DNA of 24,043 nt from the NCBI GenBank assembly GCA_965247705.1, contig CBDFHV010000035.1, positions 1 through 24,043 on the forward strand, given 5' to 3'. This document shows positions 7,648 to 17,370 of this stretch, piece by piece; the stretch's first letter is position 1; every line of letters starts with the position of its first letter. The notes beneath the pieces were generated by a model. That model was not told the origin of the DNA and did not search any database. It saw only the letters and a list, made by a program, of their open reading frames with translations. This DNA is from CBDFHV01 sp965247705. Its GTDB lineage: Bacteria > Pseudomonadota > Alphaproteobacteria > Rhodospirillales > CAMCUA01. Made by a program: the position numbers and the translations under genes.

Positions 7648-8112
7648 TCAAAGCGACTCGACCGCGGCGAGAACGGCCTCCGCGTGGCCGGGCACCTTTA
7701 CCTTGCGCCATGCCTGGCGGATCATGCCCTTGCCGTCGACCAGAAACGTGGATCTCTCGATCCCCATGTACTTGCGGCCGTACATGCTTTTCTCGACCCA
7801 CACGGCGTAGGCTTCGCAGAGGGTCCCTTCCTCGTCCGCCACCAGGGTGAAGGGGATGGCGTACTTGGCCTTGAATTTGTCGTGCCGCGTCACGCTGTCC
7901 ATGGACACGCCCACCACGGTGGCGCCCGCCTTTTTGAACTTGGGCAGGGAGTCGGCAAAGGCCTGGGCTTCCTTGGTGCAGCTGGAGGTGTCGTCCTTGG
8001 GGTAGAAATAGAGGACGACCGTCTTTCCTTTCAGGTCCTTCAAGGACAGCGTTTCCCCGCCATCGGTGGGCAGTTCGAACGGGGCGGCCTTGTCGCCCGC
8101 ATCAATGCTCAT
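7648..8112 (-). CDS. bcp: Bcp/PrxQ-type thioredoxin-dependent peroxiredoxin
   Basis: Reduces hydrogen peroxide and organic peroxides in the cytoplasm using thioredoxin. The 154-residue length is typical. The peroxidatic cysteine is C45 in YFYPKDDTSSCTKEA, with the usual PG before Cys replaced by SS. The resolving Cys found five residues later in E. coli Bcp is Q50 here, and the alternative helix-3 Cys is also missing. The only other Cys is C99 in GTLCEAYAVW. The conserved MYGRKYMGIERSTFLVD segment is present. The start overlaps the glnE stop by 4 bp (ATGA), indicating translational coupling, a gene order I recall from other alphaproteobacteria. The enzyme may therefore be 1-Cys or use C99. 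Confidence 0.93.
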   Translation of the reverse strand: MSIDAGDKAAPFELPTDGGETLSLKDLKGKTVVLYFYPKDDTSSCTKEAQAFADSLPKFKKAGATVVGVSMDSVTRHDKFKAKYAIPFTLVADEEGTLCEAYAVWVEKSMYGRKYMGIERSTFLVDGKGMIRQAWRKVKVPGHAEAVLAAVESL

Positions 8113-11100
8113 GGATCACCCTCGCCCGGTGCGGCCGCCGAAATCGCCGCCGGTTCACCAATCAGGCGTTGGTAAACATCCATCACGGCGCTGCGGGCCG
8201 CGCGCATTCTCCCTTCCAGGGCCGGGAAGTCAACGGCATGACCCAGGGCGCAGAGGTCGTGGCGCAGCTTCTCCGGCAGGTCCGCTGTCCGCCCGCCGTC
8301 CGGTGGCTTGTCGAGGCTGAGTCGCAAAAGGCCTTGAATTCCTTGCCACAGTTCAAGGGCGTCGCGCAGTCGCCCGGCATCGTCTTCGTCGAGGAGGCCG
8401 CTGTCGCCAAGGCGGGTCAGCGCCTGCCGGGTGTCTTGCGATAGGACCTCCAGGTGCGTTCGGGCGTGACGCAACTGGAGGTACTGAACCATGAACTCCA
8501 CATCCAGCAGGCCGCCCCGCACGTTCCTCACATCCCATGGCGACTCCGTGCCGTGTTCCCGGAACACACGCAGGCGCATGTCCGCCACATCACCGACCAG
8601 CCGATCGGGATCACGGGGGGCGGTGAGGATGTCGCGAATGACTCCCTGAATCCGCGCTTGCAGATCGGCCGGCCCGGCCACGACGCGGGCACGGGTAAGC
8701 GCCATGTGCTCCCAGGTCCAGGCCGCCTCGGTGTGGTATTTCTTCCACGCCTCCAGGCCGGTGGTCACGGGTCCCGCATGACCCGAAGGCCTCAGACGCA
8801 TGTCGACCTCGTAGAGCCGGCCTTCGGTGGTCAACGCGGTCACGGCACTGATCAGGCGTTGACCCAGGCGAGCGAAATAGTGGCTAGGGGCAAGGGGACG
8901 GGCGCCGCCCGAGGCCTTGCAATCGTCCGGAAAGGCGTACACGAACAGGAGGTCCAGGTCCGAGGTGTGGGTCATTTCGCGGCTGCCCAGCTTGCCCATG
9001 GCGACGATGGCAAGCGCGCTGTCCCGAATCCGGCCGTGCTGCTCGGCGAAAGCGTCCTCGACCCGGGGCAGCAGGTGGCCGAGGACGACATCGGCGATGG
9101 CGCTCAAGGCGTCGGCCGCCGCCCTGGGAGACAGCGACCGGAGAAGCTGCTGTGCGCCGACTTGGAATTTGCGGTCGCTTGCCCAGCGGCGGCAGGCATC
9201 CAGCACCGATTCCAGGCCGTGTACCCGTGCCAGATGGGCGTCCAGTTCCGCCACCAATTGCGCGCGGGTGGGGATGGTGTCGAAGAAATCGGCGGTCAGC
9301 ACGAAGTCCAGCCGGGAGGGCCGCCGACTCAGGTATTCGGCGAGCCGGGGCGCCTGCCCCATGATTTCCGCCACCAGGTCCAGAAGCTGTGGATTGGCAT
9401 GAAACATGGAGAACACCTGCACGCCCGCGGGAAGGCCAGCCAAGAAATGGTCGAAACGCTGGAAGGCGGCATCGGGTTCGGCGGTGCGGGAAAGAGAGGC
9501 CAACAGGACTGGCAGAAGCTCGGTGAGAATTTCACGCGCCCGGGTGCTGCGGGTCGCCCGATAGCGGCCGTGATGCCACCCCCGCACCGCCGCGTCGACC
9601 GCCTGGGGGTTGGCGAAGCCCAGTCTTTCGATGGTGCGCAGGGTGTCGGCATCCGCATCGCTGCCGGTGAACACCAGGTTGCCGCTCACCGGGCCTGGGC
9701 CGCCAAGGGACGGGGCATCCTCGAACAGACGGGCATAGTGGCTTTCCACCGTCCGCAGGTGGGCTAGCACCGTTTCGCGGAAGTCCTCCAGGCCATCGAA
9801 GCCCGAGAATGCGGCGATGGATTTCAATCCGGCCTCATCGGCGGGCAGGGTCTGGGTCTGTTCGTCCTCCACCATCTGCAGGCGGTGCTCCAGGCACCGC
9901 AGAAACCGATAGCTCTCCTCCAGATCCGAAGCGACTTCGGGCTTCACCTGACCCAGGTCGACCAGCGCGCGTAGCGCGCGCAACGTTTCCCGGGCGCGAA
10001 CCGCCGGTTCCCGCCCGCCCCAGATGAGTTGCAAGGTCTGAACGAAGAACTCGATTTCGCGGATGCCGCCCCGTCCCACTTTGATGTTGTGCCCGGCCAG
10101 CGCGACACGGCCGCCGCCACGATGGGCGTGAATCTGTCGCTTGATCGAGTGGATGTCCTGAATGGCCGCGAAATCCAGGTTCTTTCGCCAGATAAATGGC
10201 CGCAGGACGTCCAGGAAGGCTCGACCCGCCACCAGATCGCCGGCCACGGGACGGGCCTTGATCATGGCCGCCCGCTCCCAGTTCTGGCCCAGGCTTTCGT
10301 AATAGAGCTCGGCCGCCAGGGTCGACAGGGCCAGGGGCGTGGCGCCCGGATCCGGGCGTAGTCGAAGATCGGTGCGAAAGACGTAGCCGTCGGCGGTGCG
10401 TTCGTCGAGCAGGCGGACAAGCCCTCGGGTCAGGCGAACAAAATGAGACTGCAGCGCCGACGGGTCATCCGTCTCGACCGTCTCGGCGTCATAGAGCACG
10501 ATCAGGTCGATGTCGCTGGAGTAGTTGAGCTCTCCGGCGCCCAGCTTGCCCATGCCCAGGATTGCCAGCCCCGAATCCCGTTCCGGATCGTCTTTGTGGC
10601 GCAGGCGAAACGCGTTCCGGGCCGCGGTATCGCGGAGCGAATGCGCCGCGGCGACGCCGATGGCGCTATCGGCGAAGGCCGACAGCGCCGCCGTGACACG
10701 CTCCAGAGGCCAGACCCCGGCAATGTCGGCGACGGCAACGGCCAACGCCAGGCGGCGCTTCGCAATCCTCAATTCGCGCCCCACCTGGCCCGTATCGATG
10801 TCCGCCCGACGGCCTTCGGCAAGCGACGTCATGATCTGATCGACGGCATCGTCCGGCGACTGTTCGACGATCACCCGAAGCCAGTCGGGATCGCGCACCG
10901 CGCACTGGGTCAGGAACGGGCTGTTGCCAAACAAACACGCCAACAGTTGCCGTAGCGCCCGGTCAGCGGCTATATCTTGTACGAAGGCGACGATTTGCCG
11001 GTCATCAAGCTTCTCTGCCGCATCGCGCCAACGGTCGAGGCCGACGTCGGCCCGTTCCGTATCGGCGACGCGAGGCAGGGAATCCGGGTTGACGTGGAGT

Positions 11101-11114
11101 TTTCGGTTGTTCAT
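8109..11114 (-). CDS. glnE: Glutamine synthetase adenylyltransferase / adenylyl-removing enzyme
   Basis: Bifunctional nitrogen regulator that adenylylates glutamine synthetase when nitrogen is plentiful and removes the group when it is scarce, under control of PII and glutamine. The 1001-residue product has two nucleotidyltransferase cores: GMGKLGAGELNYSSDIDLIV near residues 187-206, the deadenylylase half, and AMGKLGSREMTHTSDLDLLF near residue 700, the adenylylase half. Both keep the catalytic SDxDL aspartates. I chose ATG 11114 over an in-frame GTG at 11141 because a TAGG precedes it at a better distance and the GTG has no ribosome-binding site. It heads a two-gene operon with bcp and diverges from the AsmA-like gene across 95 bp. 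Confidence 0.96.
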   Translation of the reverse strand: MNNRKLHVNPDSLPRVADTERADVGLDRWRDAAEKLDDRQIVAFVQDIAADRALRQLLACLFGNSPFLTQCAVRDPDWLRVIVEQSPDDAVDQIMTSLAEGRRADIDTGQVGRELRIAKRRLALAVAVADIAGVWPLERVTAALSAFADSAIGVAAAHSLRDTAARNAFRLRHKDDPERDSGLAILGMGKLGAGELNYSSDIDLIVLYDAETVETDDPSALQSHFVRLTRGLVRLLDERTADGYVFRTDLRLRPDPGATPLALSTLAAELYYESLGQNWERAAMIKARPVAGDLVAGRAFLDVLRPFIWRKNLDFAAIQDIHSIKRQIHAHRGGGRVALAGHNIKVGRGGIREIEFFVQTLQLIWGGREPAVRARETLRALRALVDLGQVKPEVASDLEESYRFLRCLEHRLQMVEDEQTQTLPADEAGLKSIAAFSGFDGLEDFRETVLAHLRTVESHYARLFEDAPSLGGPGPVSGNLVFTGSDADADTLRTIERLGFANPQAVDAAVRGWHHGRYRATRSTRAREILTELLPVLLASLSRTAEPDAAFQRFDHFLAGLPAGVQVFSMFHANPQLLDLVAEIMGQAPRLAEYLSRRPSRLDFVLTADFFDTIPTRAQLVAELDAHLARVHGLESVLDACRRWASDRKFQVGAQQLLRSLSPRAAADALSAIADVVLGHLLPRVEDAFAEQHGRIRDSALAIVAMGKLGSREMTHTSDLDLLFVYAFPDDCKASGGARPLAPSHYFARLGQRLISAVTALTTEGRLYEVDMRLRPSGHAGPVTTGLEAWKKYHTEAAWTWEHMALTRARVVAGPADLQARIQGVIRDILTAPRDPDRLVGDVADMRLRVFREHGTESPWDVRNVRGGLLDVEFMVQYLQLRHARTHLEVLSQDTRQALTRLGDSGLLDEDDAGRLRDALELWQGIQGLLRLSLDKPPDGGRTADLPEKLRHDLCALGHAVDFPALEGRMRAARSAVMDVYQRLIGEPAAISAAAPGEGDP

Positions 11115-11209
11115 GGGCAGCGGCCTAGGGTTGCCGAACACTGCGTGAACCGCATTCGACGGTCAAGAAATCGCCTGCCCGACGACAGTGACACAGGCCG
11201 GAAGACGCC

Positions 11210-14200
11210 GTGATCCGACGCACCTTCCGTGGGCTGATCCACTTACTGGCGGGACTTGGCGCCAGCATAGCGATCATCGCTATTCTTCTTGCCTGGCGTT
11301 TGAGTGCCGGCCCCATCTCGCTTGGTTTTCTTTCACCCTATCTCGAAGACGGCCTCAATGACCCCGAAGCCCCGCTGAGGATCCAGATCGGGGACACCAT
11401 TCTAGCCTGGGCTGGCTGGGACCGGACCCTGGACGTGCGAGTCATCGATACGCGCATGGTCAATCGCGACGGAGATGTCGTCGCGAACATTCCAGAACTT
11501 TCCGTATCATTCAAAGCTTCGGCCCTTCTGCGCGGCCAAGTCGTGCCCCGCGAGGTGGAAATCTTGAGGCCGCTCCTGCGCTTAACGCGCACGGAGGCCG
11601 GTGGTTGGGGGATCGGCTTCGAAGACGGGGAAACGGGAACGCCGCTCACGTCCCTGTCGGCGGGTGTGAAGGCGCTCGCCCTCCTGCCAAGCATCAAACT
11701 GACGGAGGCGCGGGTTCGTCTCGCCGATCCAACCCGTGGCTGGGCCCTTGAACTGCCCGCCAGCCACGTGGAAATCCACCGTAAAGGTCGATCCTTCGAA
11801 GGCATCGCCGATCTGCGCTTGCCAGCCGGTCGCTCGTCCGCGCGTCTCGTACTGGCGGCCCACTACCGGCTGGACGACGAGCGGGTGACCGTGTCGGCGC
11901 GGGCGAGCGATCTCGACGTTCTGGGCCTGGCGCGGATCCTGCCGTGGTTGGAAGGCCTCGAACGGCTGGATGCGGTGATGGATGGGAACGCGTCGGCCGT
12001 GTTCGATACATTCGGCCAGGTCGTCGAACTGGACGCGTCCTTCAAGGCGAAATCCGCCGCTCTCAGTCTTTCCGCGCCTCTCGCCGGGGTATTGGACGTG
12101 AGCGACCTGGAGCTCCACGGCGGCCTCGACGGCAATGGTCAGTGGCGCGGCGAGGTGGTTGCCCGGGTCGGGGCGGACAATGCCCGGGGCGGGGCGGACA
12201 AGGACGGCGGACGCGAAGAGGGCGCCCCCGTCACCGTGGCGGTCGCGCTCAGCAAGGATCGCAGCCGGCTGGACCTTGGCATCGATCTGGCGGGGGTCTC
12301 TCCCGCCGCGTTGGCGGCGCTGCAGCCGTTGGGCACGCACCTGGAGGGCATGGCCCTGCCTGTGCGTGGGACCGCAACGGTCAGCCTGGCCATCGACGGC
12401 ACCCTGGTCGCCGCCAATCTCGACCTCACGGCGGGCGCCGGGCGCCTGACCCTTCCCGCCCCCTTCGGCCAGGACCTGCCGGTGCGCGCCGGGGTCTTTC
12501 AGGGAGCCGTTGACGGAACGGCCAATCGACTCACGGTGGAACGCCTGGTCGTCGAACTGGAGAGTCACGGCGAACTCAAGCTGCCCACCGGCAGCCGGCA
12601 CGGGTTTCCCCTCCGGCGGCTGGAGCTCGCCGGCAACGCCGAACCGAGGCTGGGAAAGTTCCACGTGAAGTCCCTGACCGCCGATCTGGGAGGGCCGGTA
12701 CTTTCCATGAGCGGGCGGGGGACGCGTGTGGGATCGGAATCCCGAATGGTCCTCGACGCAAAGCTCACCGACCTTGAAGTCGATTCGATTTCCCGTTTCT
12801 GGCCCCGGGACTGGGGGGTGAATCCCAGGCAGTGGGCCCTTGACCACGTTTCCGACGGCACCGTGAGCCAGATCGCCGCCCGCGTGGCCCTGCGCATGGA
12901 TGCCGATGGAACGACTGTCGTGGAGGACGTCAACGGCACGATGCGGGCGGAGGGGGTCACCGTCGACTACCTTCCCCCCATGTTGCCACTGGTGAACGGC
13001 CGTGGGCGGGCCCACTTCGACTTGGATACGTTTATTCTGGATGTCGAGCACGGCGAAACGGGTGACCTGCGGGTCCGCCAGGGTCGTGTCAGTTTCACCG
13101 GCCTGAGCGGTTCCCAGGAGCTGGCGGAAATCGCTCTGACCATCGACGGGCCCTTCCGCCAGGCGGTGGCGCTCATCGATCAAGAACCCCTCGGGTTTGC
13201 CGCCGTGTTGGGGATGCGGCCAGACAACATCGATGGTCTGGCGACGACTCGTCTCAAGCTCGGTTTCCTCACCTCCCGCCACCTGACCCTGGAAGAGATC
13301 GACATTCAGGCCGAAGCCGAATTGCGGGACGTGTCGATCCGGGACGCCGTTCTGCGGCTCGATATCAGCGAAGGCAACCTGGCGCTCAAAGTCGACAATG
13401 CGGGCATGAACGTCGACGGGCACATTCGCCTCGGTTCCATCCCCGGCACCTTGTCCTGGCGGGAAAATTTCGACAAAGGCGCGGCCTTTCGGAGCCGGTA
13501 TCACATCGTGGGGCAGGTCAACGACCGGCAACGTATGGAAGAGCTGCCCCTCAATTTTCCGCCGTTCTCAAACGACATGCTTCGCGGACCCACCGACGCG
13601 AAAGTGATCTATACCGTCTTCGACGACGGGCGCAGCCGGCTCAACGCCCAAGTCGATCTCACCCAGGCCGAACTGGAGTATTCGGTTCTCCAATGGCGCA
13701 AATCGCCGGGGCTGGCCGGTTCGGGGACGGTGACGGTGGACCTGGTGAACGATGAGGTTGCGTCGGTTCCTCATTTCGCCGTGCTCGCCCAGGATCTGGA
13801 CTTAAGGGGCGGCGTCACGTTTCCAGCCGACGGCGGCTCGAGAATCGCCCTGGAGAAGCTGACGTTCGGGCGATCGGACGTTGAGGGCCTGCTGATTCAG
13901 CGGAACGGCGCATGGGACGCCGATTTCAAGGGGGCCAGCCTGGACATGTCGTCCATCCTGCACGAAGCCTTGGGTGGCGAAGCCCCTAAGGCCCCATCCA
14001 GCGAGGGGACGGGCGGTGGCCGGAAGGCGGAAAAGGGCCCGCCGGTCAGTCTGTCGGTCAACCTTCAGCAGGTCTGGTTGAGCAACGACCGCCAACTTTC
14101 CAACGTGGCCGGCGCGCTCGTCCACGACGGCGAGAAATGGACGCAGATCCAGCTTCAGGGTCTGTTTCAGGAGGGTAGGGCGTTCCACGTCGGCCTGGCG

Positions 14201-14878
14201 ACCGCGGATGCCGGCGGGCGGAAAATCACCGTCCAGTCCGATGATGCGGGAGCGGCGCTGCGGGGCCTCGGCATCTACGACAACATGGTGGGCGGTACGC
14301 TCACCCTGACCGGGGAGTTCAACGACGCCGAACCGGGCAGTCCTCTCGGCGGCCGTCTTCGGGTGAGGGACTACAAGATCGTCAAGGCCCCGGTTCTGGT
14401 TCAGCTTCTCAGCGTGATGGCCCTCACCGGCGTGCTCGAGGTCCTGCAAGGGGAGGGGCTGGTGTTCTCCGTCCTCGACACGCCGTTTCAACTGAATGAT
14501 CACGTGTTGCGCATCAGCGACGCCCGGGCGTCCGGCACGTCGCTCGGATTCACCGCATCGGGCGCCGTGAATACCGCCACCGACACCCTCGACCTGGCCG
14601 GCACGGTGGTGCCGGCTTACGGCATCAACAGCATGCTGGGTCGACTTCCCTTGGTCGGAGAGCTGTTTACCGGCGGCGAGAAAGGTAGTGGCGTGTTCGC
14701 CGCGACCTATGCCATGCGCGGTCCCATGTCGCAGCCGTTGGTCACCGTAAATCCCTTGTCCGTCCTGGCACCCGGGTTCTTGCGCAACCTCTTCGGCATA
14801 TTCGATTCCGAGCCGTCGACGTCGGAACTGCCGCCCGCACCGGACGACCCGGAACCCGACGCAACCACGTCTCCGTAA
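11210..14878 (+). CDS. Large AsmA/YhdP-like envelope protein (DUF3971 type)
   Basis: A 1222-residue protein with a GTG start (GGAAG ribosome-binding site 5 nt upstream), one N-terminal membrane anchor (about 9-30) and a long periplasmic region of repeating beta strands. The C-terminal part (about 1050-1190) is the AsmA-like module: VLVQLLSVMALTGVLEVLQG, then YGINSMLGRLPLVGELFTGG, then a GVFAATYAMRGPM segment. This layout matches the YhdP/TamB/AsmA group, bridge-like proteins that move phospholipid between inner and outer membranes. The middle carries a DUF3971-like region (WGVNPRQWALDHVSDGTV). The last 30 residues are acidic and proline-rich. It is convergent with tyrS, 15 bp apart. Family assignment is good; the transport role is known for relatives and inferred here. 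Confidence 0.88.
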   Translation: MIRRTFRGLIHLLAGLGASIAIIAILLAWRLSAGPISLGFLSPYLEDGLNDPEAPLRIQIGDTILAWAGWDRTLDVRVIDTRMVNRDGDVVANIPELSVSFKASALLRGQVVPREVEILRPLLRLTRTEAGGWGIGFEDGETGTPLTSLSAGVKALALLPSIKLTEARVRLADPTRGWALELPASHVEIHRKGRSFEGIADLRLPAGRSSARLVLAAHYRLDDERVTVSARASDLDVLGLARILPWLEGLERLDAVMDGNASAVFDTFGQVVELDASFKAKSAALSLSAPLAGVLDVSDLELHGGLDGNGQWRGEVVARVGADNARGGADKDGGREEGAPVTVAVALSKDRSRLDLGIDLAGVSPAALAALQPLGTHLEGMALPVRGTATVSLAIDGTLVAANLDLTAGAGRLTLPAPFGQDLPVRAGVFQGAVDGTANRLTVERLVVELESHGELKLPTGSRHGFPLRRLELAGNAEPRLGKFHVKSLTADLGGPVLSMSGRGTRVGSESRMVLDAKLTDLEVDSISRFWPRDWGVNPRQWALDHVSDGTVSQIAARVALRMDADGTTVVEDVNGTMRAEGVTVDYLPPMLPLVNGRGRAHFDLDTFILDVEHGETGDLRVRQGRVSFTGLSGSQELAEIALTIDGPFRQAVALIDQEPLGFAAVLGMRPDNIDGLATTRLKLGFLTSRHLTLEEIDIQAEAELRDVSIRDAVLRLDISEGNLALKVDNAGMNVDGHIRLGSIPGTLSWRENFDKGAAFRSRYHIVGQVNDRQRMEELPLNFPPFSNDMLRGPTDAKVIYTVFDDGRSRLNAQVDLTQAELEYSVLQWRKSPGLAGSGTVTVDLVNDEVASVPHFAVLAQDLDLRGGVTFPADGGSRIALEKLTFGRSDVEGLLIQRNGAWDADFKGASLDMSSILHEALGGEAPKAPSSEGTGGGRKAEKGPPVSLSVNLQQVWLSNDRQLSNVAGALVHDGEKWTQIQLQGLFQEGRAFHVGLATADAGGRKITVQSDDAGAALRGLGIYDNMVGGTLTLTGEFNDAEPGSPLGGRLRVRDYKIVKAPVLVQLLSVMALTGVLEVLQGEGLVFSVLDTPFQLNDHVLRISDARASGTSLGFTASGAVNTATDTLDLAGTVVPAYGINSMLGRLPLVGELFTGGEKGSGVFAATYAMRGPMSQPLVTVNPLSVLAPGFLRNLFGIFDSEPSTSELPPAPDDPEPDATTSP

Positions 14879-14893
14879 CCTCGCGGGAATCTG

Positions 14894-16174
14894 TCAGATG
14901 GGACGCACCAGAGCATGGCGCTTCTTGCCCGCCGAAAGCTTGATGACACCTTCGCCCGACAGGTCGTCGAGGGAGATTGCCCGTGTTTCGTCGCCGATGG
15001 GCACGTCGTTGAGGCGTGCCCCCCCGCCCTTGATCAGCCGCCGGGCCTCGCCGTTCGAGGCGGTCAGACCGGCGCGCCGCAGAAGCTCGTAGGCCGGAAC
15101 GCCCGCTTCCAAATCGGCGCGAGGAACGTCGAGGGTGTGCAGCGCCTCGCCGATGCCGCCCTGCTCGAAGGTCCGTTCTGCGGTCCTTAGGGCTTGTTCC
15201 GCGGCCTCGCGGCCGTGACAAAGCGCCGTCGCCGCGTCGGCCAGGACCTTTTTCGCCTCATTGATTTCGGCTCCGCCAAGTGCCTCCAGCCGGTCGATCT
15301 CGCCCAAGGGCAGTTCGGTAAACAGGCGCAGGAAGCGCCCGGTGTCCGCGTCCTCCGTATTGCGCCAGAACTGCCAGTAGTCGTAGGCCGACAGCATGTC
15401 GGGATTGAGCCACACGGCGCCCGACTCGGTCTTGCCCATCTTGGCGCCGGACGCGGAGGTCAACAGGGGTGTGGTCAATCCGAACAAAGCGCGCCCGTCG
15501 ACGCGCCGGCCCAATTCGACCCCGTTGACGATGTTGCCCCACTGGTCGGAGCCGCCCATCTGTACCTGGCAACCTTCCCGTCGCGACAGCTCCAGGAAAT
15601 CGTAGGCCTGAAGGATCATGTAATTGAATTCCAGGAACGTCAGCGGCTGCTCCCGTTCCAGACGAAGCTTCACGCTGTCGAAAGCCAGCATGCGGTTGAC
15701 GGAGAAATGGCGGCCGAAATCGCGCAGGAAGGGAATGTAGGCCAGGGGGTCGAGCCAGTCCGCATTGTTGACTATGTCGGCGTCGTCGGGGCGGGCGTCG
15801 TCGGGGTTTCCGCCTGCTAACGGCGCGAAGCGTAGGAAGCGGTCGAATACCTGGCGCACGGAAGCCATGTTGGCATCGATTTGCGCCGCGTTCAGCAGCT
15901 TGCGGGAGTCGTCCTTGCCGCTGGGGTCGCCCACCTTGGTGGTGCCGCCGCCCATGAGGACGATCGGCCGATGGCCGGTTTGCTGCCAGTGGCGCAGCAG
16001 CATGATCTGGATCAGGCTGCCCACATGGAGACTGGGCGCCGTGCAGTCAAACCCGATGTAGGCGGTGACCACGGACTCGCAAAGGGCGGCGTCCAGCGCC
16101 TCCAGGTCGGTGGCCTGGTGGATGAATCCGCGCTCCGTCACCGTGCGCAGGAAGTCGGATCGAATGCCGCTCAT
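14894..16174 (-). CDS. tyrS: Tyrosyl-tRNA synthetase
   Basis: Charges tRNA-Tyr with tyrosine. The 426-residue class I enzyme starts at ATG 16174 (MSGIRSDFLRTVTERGFIHQ); an open frame running on to 16333 has no homology and would overlap anmK, so it is rejected. The HIGH-type motif is HVGS at 50-53, in FDCTAPSLHVGSLIQ. The KMSKS-type loop is KMGKT at 245-249. The tyrosine-binding helix contains QMGGSDQWGN (205-214). The C-terminal S4 RNA-binding domain (about 355-426) ends in a GEGVIKLSAGKKRHALVRPI strand pair. It diverges from anmK with 76 bp between the starts, an arrangement I recall from related genomes. Confidence 0.97.
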   Translation of the reverse strand: MSGIRSDFLRTVTERGFIHQATDLEALDAALCESVVTAYIGFDCTAPSLHVGSLIQIMLLRHWQQTGHRPIVLMGGGTTKVGDPSGKDDSRKLLNAAQIDANMASVRQVFDRFLRFAPLAGGNPDDARPDDADIVNNADWLDPLAYIPFLRDFGRHFSVNRMLAFDSVKLRLEREQPLTFLEFNYMILQAYDFLELSRREGCQVQMGGSDQWGNIVNGVELGRRVDGRALFGLTTPLLTSASGAKMGKTESGAVWLNPDMLSAYDYWQFWRNTEDADTGRFLRLFTELPLGEIDRLEALGGAEINEAKKVLADAATALCHGREAAEQALRTAERTFEQGGIGEALHTLDVPRADLEAGVPAYELLRRAGLTASNGEARRLIKGGGARLNDVPIGDETRAISLDDLSGEGVIKLSAGKKRHALVRPI

Positions 16175-16250
16175 GGCGCGCTTTTGGTGGCTCTTGTGGC
16201 GGGGGCGGTTCCTTACCACAATCCCATGGGGCGGCAAAGGCGGGGCACCC

Positions 16251-17366
16251 ATGACCGATTTCGAGCCTCTTCGCGCCATTGGGCTCATGAGCGGCACTTC
16301 CCTCGACGGCATCGACGTGGCGGAGATCGTCACCGACGGCGTCCGGGCTCTGGAAATCGGCCCCTTTCGTACCTACGGCTACGAAGCGGATCTGCGCGAC
16401 GCGATGCGCGGCGTCCTTGGCTCCAGGCGGCGCGACGGACGGACCGCGGCGGTGGAGCGCCGTTTGACCCTGCGCCATGGGGAGGCCATGCGGCGGTTCC
16501 TGAGCGATACCGGCCCCGATCGGAGACCGGCGGATCTCATCGGTTTTCATGGCCAGACCATCCATCACGACCCGGCGGCCGGCGTCACGCTGCAACTCGG
16601 CGACGGGGCCCTCCTGGCGCTGGAGACGGCGATCCCCGTGGTGTCCGACTTTCGCAGCCGCGACGTGGCCCATGGGGGCGAGGGGGCGCCCTTGGCACCC
16701 CTGTGGCATGGGGCGCTCGCCACGGACATGCCGCGCCCCATCGCCGTTCTCAACCTGGGCGGGGTAGGCAACGTCACCTGGCTCGGCGTGGACAATCAGA
16801 TCCTGGCCTTCGATACGGGGCCAGCCAACGCGTTGCTCGACGACTGGGTCCGTGCCGCTACGGGCCGGCCCTACGACGCCGGCGGGGCCCTGGCGCGGCG
16901 CGGGCGGGTGAACGCGGATTGTCTGCGGCGCCTCATGAACGATCCCTACTTCGAGCGCCCGCCGCCCAAGTCCTTGGACCGGGATCACTTCGCCGCCCGG
17001 GTGAATGAGGTGCTGGGCCCGCCGCCGCGCGGCGACATCGGTGATGGTGCCGATGGGGCGGCGACCCTGACCGCTTTCACCGCGGCCTCGGTACGGCGCG
17101 CCCTGGACCACCTGCCGGCAGCGCCGATACGATGGCTCGCCAGCGGTGGCGGCCGTCACAATCCGGCCATGATGGCGGCGTTGTCCGAGGCAATTCGGGC
17201 CCCCGTAGCAGCCGTGGAGGCAGTGGGCTGGCAGGGTGACGCGATCGAGGCCCAGGCATTCGCCTATCTGGCCGTGCGCAGCCTGCGCGGGCTGCCCCTC
17301 AGCCTGCCCTCCACAACGGGCGTGGACGCCCCCTGCTCGGGCGGCGTCGTTCATCGCCCCGGGTGA
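16251..17366 (+). CDS. anmK: Anhydro-N-acetylmuramic acid kinase
   Basis: Converts 1,6-anhydro-N-acetylmuramic acid from cell-wall turnover into N-acetylmuramic acid 6-phosphate, using ATP and opening the anhydro ring, in peptidoglycan recycling. The 371-residue length is normal. Motifs are the phosphate-binding AIGLMSGTSLDGIDVAEI (about 9-26), IGFHGQTIHHDP with the substrate-binding region near 98-109, and FDTGPANALLDDWV near 185-198. A GGxxNPAMM segment (SGGGRHNPAMMAAL) near the end is the second ATP-site strand. The start is ATG 16251, after GGGGC. It is convergent with the small hydrolase, 4 bp from its stop. A 435-codon open frame on the opposite strand is a GC-driven shadow. Confidence 0.96.
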   Translation: MTDFEPLRAIGLMSGTSLDGIDVAEIVTDGVRALEIGPFRTYGYEADLRDAMRGVLGSRRRDGRTAAVERRLTLRHGEAMRRFLSDTGPDRRPADLIGFHGQTIHHDPAAGVTLQLGDGALLALETAIPVVSDFRSRDVAHGGEGAPLAPLWHGALATDMPRPIAVLNLGGVGNVTWLGVDNQILAFDTGPANALLDDWVRAATGRPYDAGGALARRGRVNADCLRRLMNDPYFERPPPKSLDRDHFAARVNEVLGPPPRGDIGDGADGAATLTAFTAASVRRALDHLPAAPIRWLASGGGRHNPAMMAALSEAIRAPVAAVEAVGWQGDAIEAQAFAYLAVRSLRGLPLSLPSTTGVDAPCSGGVVHRPG

Positions 17367-17370
17367 GACT

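Noticed and set aside
8454..9767. 437-codon ORF opposite glnE
   Set aside because: Shadow frame; glnE motifs on the minus strand decide.
11582..13531. 649-codon ORF opposite the AsmA-like gene
   Set aside because: A low-complexity His/Gln/Gly-rich shadow of a well-supported coding strand.
16175..16333. N-terminal extension of tyrS
   Set aside because: It would overlap the anmK start and has no resemblance to known TyrRS N-termini; MSGIRSDFL is the expected start.
16047..17354. Long 435-codon ORF opposite anmK
   Set aside because: A GC-rich mirror frame with no family features; anmK motifs on the + strand are clear.
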